Of a stretch of 64,000 nucleotides of DNA, positions 59,982-64,000 are shown one piece after another (positions within the stretch are counted from its first letter, which is position 1; every line of letters begins with the position of its first letter). Under the pieces are notes generated by a model. It was given only the letters and a program-made list of their open reading frames with translations, did no database searches and was not told the origin of the DNA. Source of the DNA: Aestuariivirga sp. (lineage in GTDB: Bacteria; Pseudomonadota; Alphaproteobacteria; Rhizobiales; Aestuariivirgaceae); assembly GCA_030680855.1 (NCBI GenBank), contig JAUXUN010000025.1:1-64000 (forward strand). The letters run 5' to 3'. The position numbers and the translations under genes were made by a program.

Positions 59982-60485
59982 ATGAAGGTTGCTGACGTTT
60001 CACAACAGTATGCGGCGCTGCCCTGGCGGCAGGCGCAACGCTTTGAAATCCTGCTGATCACGTCGCGCGAAACCAGGCGCTGGGTTATTCCCAAGGGCTG
60101 GCCAATGCCGGGGCACAGCGCCGCCGAGAGTGCGGCGCAGGAAGCTTATGAAGAAGCGGGCATTCGGGGGCAAATGTCGGCACAGGCCTTGGGTCATTAC
60201 ACCTACAGCAAGCGCCTGCGCGGCGGCGCGAAGAAGCGCTTCCGGGTTGAGGTGTTTGCCATTGAAGTGACCGAAGTTCTGGACCTGTGGCCGGAAGCCC
60301 ACGAACGCGCGCGGCGATGGTTTTCACCGCAGGAGGCTTTGGCCCTCGTGGAAGAGCCAGAGCTTGCGGCACTTATCCGGACATTTGCCGGGGATCGATT
60401 GGGACAAGCGCTGCCAGCCCCAACATGGTCTCAAGCAATCTGGCAGAGGCTAAAAGCCTTGCTTCGCCTCCTGGGCCTGCGCTGA
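59982..60485 (+). CDS. Nudix hydrolase
   Basis: A 167-residue Nudix protein resembling diphosphoinositol-polyphosphate or diadenosine-polyphosphate hydrolases of alphaproteobacteria. The Nudix box is GHSAAESAAQEAYEEAGIRG (about 45-64); the usual arginine before the first glutamate of the metal site is replaced by glutamine, while the metal-binding glutamates are intact. GWPMPG just before it matches the family. Substrate unknown. It stands alone. Confidence 0.88.
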   Translation: MKVADVSQQYAALPWRQAQRFEILLITSRETRRWVIPKGWPMPGHSAAESAAQEAYEEAGIRGQMSAQALGHYTYSKRLRGGAKKRFRVEVFAIEVTEVLDLWPEAHERARRWFSPQEALALVEEPELAALIRTFAGDRLGQALPAPTWSQAIWQRLKALLRLLGLR

Positions 60486-60549
60486 GCTGAAACGCGGGAA
60501 CTTCTGCTCCCTTCCCGCGTTGTGGTCCTAGCAACAAAGGAGAGTTCCC

Positions 60550-60789
60550 ATGAGTGCACGCATATACATCACCATTCTGCTATCGATTATGACCTGTGCG
60601 GTGCTTTTCGGTATCGGCGCGGTTACCGTGCTTTCGGTGCCGGCACTCAGCGAACAGGCCAAGTTCCTGCTGCCAGCCGTCATTGCGGCGAGTTTTGTGC
60701 TCGGCCCCATCATCGCCTGGTTCATGGCGCCCAGGCTTCGGGCGCGTTACTGGAAAGCCCGCGACGGGGCTGTGGACGCTAAGCCTTAG
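60550..60789 (+). CDS. Small membrane protein, hypothetical
   Basis: A 79-residue protein with two predicted membrane helices (about 6-30 and 38-60) and a positively charged cytoplasmic tail (PRLRARYWKAR). AGGAGA precedes the ATG by 6 nt. Its 3' end overlaps the convergent amidase gene by 11 nt. No family is recognised. Confidence 0.7.
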   Translation: MSARIYITILLSIMTCAVLFGIGAVTVLSVPALSEQAKFLLPAVIAASFVLGPIIAWFMAPRLRARYWKARDGAVDAKP

Positions 60790-62197
60790 GCGAAACCGGA
60801 TCAATCGGCGTCAGCGCGCCAAACCCCAGAATATCTTCGAGCATTTTAGCGCCGGCCAGCAGGCGTGCCTCACCGCGTGGCGGGGCCACGATCTGGATGC
60901 CGACGGGTAGACGTTCCATGGTGAAGCCAGCAGGGATTGAGATGGCCGGGCACGCCACGAGCGTGATGGCGGAGACGATGAGCAGCCAATCCACGTAGGT
61001 TTCGAATTTCGTTCCATTACATTCGGTTACGTAGCGCTGTTCAACCGGAAAGGGAGGAACGATGGTGGTGGGGCACAAGAGCAGGTCATAGGTTTCAAAG
61101 AACTTCAGCGTGCGCTGGAACATGGCTCCGCGCTGGGCCTCGGCGCGGGAGATTTCCGCTCCGGTGAGCGCCATGCCCTTCTCGATGTTCCAGATGACTT
61201 CGGGCTTGAGCTGGGCGCGGTGGTTTTCCAGAAGGCTGCGCATGCCCACGGCATAAGACAGGGCGCGGAGGGTTTGGGCGCATTCCATGGCTTCATGAAA
61301 ATCCGGGTGGGCTTCCTCGACGATGACGCCTGCCTGCTCAAACCGGCGGGCCGCCTTCATGACGATTTCGGCCACTTCCGGATCGACCGGGGAGATGCCG
61401 AGATCGCGGCTGATGGCGACACGCTTTGGTTTCCAGCCGGAGCGGGCGGCTTTCAGATACGAGGTGCCGTCCGAGGGCAGCGAAATGGGATCGGCCGGTT
61501 CTTCGCCCACCATGGCGTCGAAGAGCAAGGCCATGTCTTCGACGTTTCGGGCCATGGGGCCTTCGATGCCGAGGGTTGAATCAATCTTGCTGTGAACGCT
61601 GGCGGCGACGCGGCCGGGCGACGGGCGCATGCCGACAACGCCGCAGAAACTTGCGGGGTTTCGCAAGGAGCCGCCGAGATCGGAGCCATGGGCCAGCCAG
61701 GCGGTGCCGGTTGCAAGGGCCACCGCCGCGCCGCCCGACGAGCCCGCGGCGGAACGCGAGGTGTTCCATGGATTCAAGGTGCGGCCAAAGACTTCATTGA
61801 AGGTGTTGGCCCCCGCCCCGAATTCGGGCGTGTTCGACATGGCGTAAACAATGGCGCCGTTTTTTTCCAGATGGGTGACCATCACGTCCGACGTTGGTGC
61901 GATGCGATTGGCGAAAATGGGCGAGCCTTGCGTTGAGCGAACGCCTGCCACGTCATTCAAGTCCTTAATGGGCACGGGAAAGCCCGCGAGCAGGCCGCGT
62001 TCGCCCATGGGTTTTTTCATAAGCTCGCGGGCATGTGCCCGGGCCCGGTCAAAACACAGGGTGGGCAAGGCGTTTACCTTGCTGTCCACGGCGGCAATGC
62101 GCTGTTCCAGCGCGTCAAGGCAGTCCAGCGGGGAAATTTCGCCGCTTTTCAAGCGTGCGTGGATTTCATTGGCGGTGGACCTAAAGAGTTCGGACAT
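60779..62197 (-). CDS. Amidase (amidase signature family)
   Basis: A 472-residue amide hydrolase. The Ser-cis-Ser-Lys triad is complete: lysine in PVPIKDLNDVAG (about 80), serines in AAGSSGGAAVALATG (about 154) and DLGGSLRNPASFCG (about 175). The frame stays open upstream to 62830 across the divergent gabT gene, but the ATG at 62197 starts the normal protein (MSELFRSTANEI). It diverges from gabT over 84 bp. Substrate unknown; a nitrogen-scavenging role together with the aminotransferase is possible. Confidence 0.92.
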   Translation of the reverse strand: MSELFRSTANEIHARLKSGEISPLDCLDALEQRIAAVDSKVNALPTLCFDRARAHARELMKKPMGERGLLAGFPVPIKDLNDVAGVRSTQGSPIFANRIAPTSDVMVTHLEKNGAIVYAMSNTPEFGAGANTFNEVFGRTLNPWNTSRSAAGSSGGAAVALATGTAWLAHGSDLGGSLRNPASFCGVVGMRPSPGRVAASVHSKIDSTLGIEGPMARNVEDMALLFDAMVGEEPADPISLPSDGTSYLKAARSGWKPKRVAISRDLGISPVDPEVAEIVMKAARRFEQAGVIVEEAHPDFHEAMECAQTLRALSYAVGMRSLLENHRAQLKPEVIWNIEKGMALTGAEISRAEAQRGAMFQRTLKFFETYDLLLCPTTIVPPFPVEQRYVTECNGTKFETYVDWLLIVSAITLVACPAISIPAGFTMERLPVGIQIVAPPRGEARLLAGAKMLEDILGFGALTPIDPVSPKA

Positions 62198-62281
62198 CTG
62201 GCATTCCTGAAAAGTTAAACTGTTTGCCCTTATGGGGCGGGAAAGAGTAAAGAGTGCCCACATTTTACCCAGGAGACAATC

Positions 62282-63586
62282 ATGAATGCACCTGTCACAG
62301 CAGCCCCCGGCATGAACAAGCAGTGGGTCGAGCGGCGCGCCAAGGCGGTATCGCGGGGCGTCGGCATGGGCGCCGCGGTTATGGCGGCACGGGCCGAGAA
62401 TTCCGAAATCTGGGATATTGAAGGCAACCGCTATGTGGATTTCGGCGGCGGCATCGCGGTCGTCAACACGGGCCACCGGCATCCGCTGGTGATGAAGCGG
62501 GTTTACGAGCAGCTGGAAAAATTCACCCACACCTGCGCCATGGTGATGCCTTACGCGCCGTTTGTTGAACTCTGCGAAAAGCTGAACGCCATTGCGCCGA
62601 TGAAGGGCGAGAACAAGTCGGCGCTTGTGACGACGGGGGCCGAGGCAGTTGAAAACGCCGTGAAGTATGCGCGCTGCTATACGGGGCGTTCCGACGTCAT
62701 CGCCTTCCATGGCGGCTTTCATGGCCGCACGCTTCTCGGCATGGCGCTGACCGGAAAGGTCTTGCCCTACAAGGCCAAGTTCGGGCCGATGCCCGGCGGC
62801 ATCTGGCATGTGCCGTTTCCAGTGGAGCACAAGGGGATCAGCGTTGAGGATTCAATCCACGCCATCGAACTGCTGTTCAAATGCGATGTGGAGCCATCGC
62901 GGGTTGCCGCCATCATCATCGAGCCGGTGCAGGGCGAAGGCGGATTTTATGTGGCGCCGAAGGAACTCATGGTGCGGCTACGCAAGCTTTGCGACGAGCA
63001 CGGCATTCTACTGATCGCAGATGAAATCCAGTCGGGTTTCGGGCGCACGGGCAAATGGTTTGCGATGGAACACTTCGGCGTTGAGCCTGACCTGGTGACG
63101 GTTGCAAAGTCACTGGCGGGCGGCTTTCCTCTGGCGGGCGTTATTGGCCGCGCCAAAATCATGGATGCGCCGGAGCCCGGCGGCATCGGCGGCACCTATG
63201 CGGGCAACCCCGTTGCATGCGCTGCGGCCCTCGGCGTGTTTGATGCGTTCGAACAGGAAGGCCTGATGGAGAAGGCCATGGCGCAGGGCAAGAAAATCAT
63301 GGCGCGGATGAAGGCGATCAAGGCCAAGGGGCGCGGCATGGCGATTGGCGATGTGCGCGGGCTTGGCGCCATGTGCGCTTTCGAACTGGTGACCGAGCAT
63401 GGCGGCAACAAGCCGGATGCGGCGGGCGCAAAAGCGCTGGCGGCGAAATGCCTGGAGCGGGGCTTGCTCATTCTCACCTGCGGAATTTACGCCGATACGG
63501 TGCGGCTGCTGACACCGCTTACGGCATCGGACGCGGTGCTGGACGAGGGACTGGATATCCTGGAAGCGGCGCTGCTGGGGAACTAA
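62282..63586 (+). CDS. gabT: 4-aminobutyrate aminotransferase-like (class III)
   Basis: PLP-dependent omega-aminotransferase of 434 residues. It has TTGAEAVENAVKYAR (about 117), FHGGFHGRTLLGMALTG (about 142), LLIADEIQSGFGRTG (about 242) and the lysine in TVAKSLAGGFPLAG (about 266). It most closely matches GABA transaminases; the product succinic semialdehyde would need a dehydrogenase encoded elsewhere. AGGAGA lies 5 nt before the ATG. It is 15 bp before the zinc protease gene. Confidence 0.88.
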   Translation: MNAPVTAAPGMNKQWVERRAKAVSRGVGMGAAVMAARAENSEIWDIEGNRYVDFGGGIAVVNTGHRHPLVMKRVYEQLEKFTHTCAMVMPYAPFVELCEKLNAIAPMKGENKSALVTTGAEAVENAVKYARCYTGRSDVIAFHGGFHGRTLLGMALTGKVLPYKAKFGPMPGGIWHVPFPVEHKGISVEDSIHAIELLFKCDVEPSRVAAIIIEPVQGEGGFYVAPKELMVRLRKLCDEHGILLIADEIQSGFGRTGKWFAMEHFGVEPDLVTVAKSLAGGFPLAGVIGRAKIMDAPEPGGIGGTYAGNPVACAAALGVFDAFEQEGLMEKAMAQGKKIMARMKAIKAKGRGMAIGDVRGLGAMCAFELVTEHGGNKPDAAGAKALAAKCLERGLLILTCGIYADTVRLLTPLTASDAVLDEGLDILEAALLGN

Positions 63587-63601
63587 GCCCGCGCAAGCCC
63601 G

Positions 63602-64000
63602 ATGTTTGTTCTTGCCATTCTGGGGGCGGGCGGGCTCATTGCCCTGATTTTTGGTCCGCAGTTCTGGATCAAGTGGGTGATGGAAAAGCACGCCAGGGAA
63701 CAGCCGGAGTTTCCAGGAACCGGCGGCGAACTGGCGCGGCACCTGCTGGACAGGGCGGGGCTTGAGGCGGTCAAGCTTGAGCGCATCGATGGCGGCGACC
63801 ATTATTCACCGGAAGAAAAAACGGTGCGGCTTTCGGCGCGGAACTTTGATGACCGGTCGGTGACGGCGGTGGCGGTGGCGGCGCACGAAGTGGGCCACGC
63901 GCTGCAGCACCAAGACAATTACGCGCCGCTCATGCTGCGGCAGAGACTGGCCAGCACCTGCATCATCATTGAGCGCACGGGCGGCATTTTGCTGATGGCG
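63602..64000 (+). CDS. Zinc membrane metallopeptidase, YugP-like (partial)
   Basis: The frame from ATG 63602 stays open for 133 codons to the window edge. It starts with a membrane helix (FVLAILGAGGLIALIFG), then a cytoplasmic or external stretch, and the zinc-protease motif AAHEVGHALQH (about 98-108), followed by a second hydrophobic stretch. This is the layout of the Zn_peptidase_2 (YugP) family. It is truncated by the window end and not by mutation. Confidence 0.85.
   Translation, partial: MFVLAILGAGGLIALIFGPQFWIKWVMEKHAREQPEFPGTGGELARHLLDRAGLEAVKLERIDGGDHYSPEEKTVRLSARNFDDRSVTAVAVAAHEVGHALQHQDNYAPLMLRQRLASTCIIIERTGGILLMA

Noticed and set aside
62198-62830. N-terminal extension of the amidase frame
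   Set aside because: It runs antisense through gabT; the amidase family start fits ATG 62197.
1-64000. CRISPR arrays, prophage, insertion sequences, toxin-antitoxin pairs
   Set aside because: No regular spaced repeats, transposase, phage structural gene or clear toxin-antitoxin pair was seen.

Overview
The window looks like chromosomal DNA of an alphaproteobacterium, most likely a Hyphomicrobiales (Rhizobiales) member. The base composition is fairly GC-rich. Four ABC importers for sugars or amines sit in tight operons. The asparaginase is of the Rhizobium etli type, there is a MocR/MocA/MocC-like set, BioY stands without BioMN, and two large GC-rich palindromic intergenic repeats are of a kind common in this order. 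No phage, insertion sequence, CRISPR array or rRNA was seen.

Layout: 0.2-6.9 kb holds an asparaginase/MFS pair, a glutamine amidotransferase, pgi between two low-GC orphan genes, a frameshifted acetyltransferase and a secreted orphan. 7.0-22.6 kb is a chain of 13 minus-strand genes, most of them overlapping or nearly touching. In order of transcription they are a class III aminotransferase, two tandem FAD oxidoreductases, a GcvT-family protein, a spermidine/putrescine-type importer, a DMSP-lyase-like cupin, an amidohydrolase, an SDR, a flavin reductase and L-serine dehydratase. A BetI-like TetR regulator diverges from it over a perfect 26-bp palindrome. I read this as an undescribed catabolic operon for a methylated or quaternary (onium/betaine-like) compound; the substrate is inferred, not shown. 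22.6-29.8 kb is a sugar ABC importer with an FAH-family enzyme and a LacI regulator. 29.8-33.3 kb is a ROK regulator diverging from an aldolase-like barrel protein and a PfkB kinase.

33.3-42.0 kb resembles the rhizopine moc locus: a MocR regulator, a MocA-like oxidoreductase, a MocC/IolE-like isomerase or dehydratase, a MocB-like binding protein with permease and ATPase, a second oxidoreductase and a ureohydrolase. 42.0-55.0 kb is a two-armed amino-sugar locus that seems to take up and degrade N-acetylmuramic acid and/or N-acetylglucosamine without a PTS. One arm carries a BadF-type kinase, a GntR regulator, a NagB-II-like deaminase, NagA, an oxidoreductase and a PP2C-like phosphatase. The other carries MurQ, a CUT1 ABC importer, an oxidoreductase and a lactonase-like hydrolase. 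The two arms share a mirrored promoter region with paired TGGTATT sites.

55.0-64.0 kb is mixed housekeeping and accessory DNA: tRNA-Gln, tRNA-Pro, bioY, an MBL-fold hydrolase, a decayed kinase remnant beside a 28-bp perfect palindrome, GNAT, PaiB-like, XRE-cupin and B3/B4 genes, a Nudix hydrolase, a small membrane protein, an amidase, a GABA-type aminotransferase, and a zinc membrane protease that runs off the end. In all four ABC operons a hairpin follows the binding-protein gene, as expected if that gene is expressed above its permeases. Gene-free stretches are short; the longest is about 280 bp (30974-31253).
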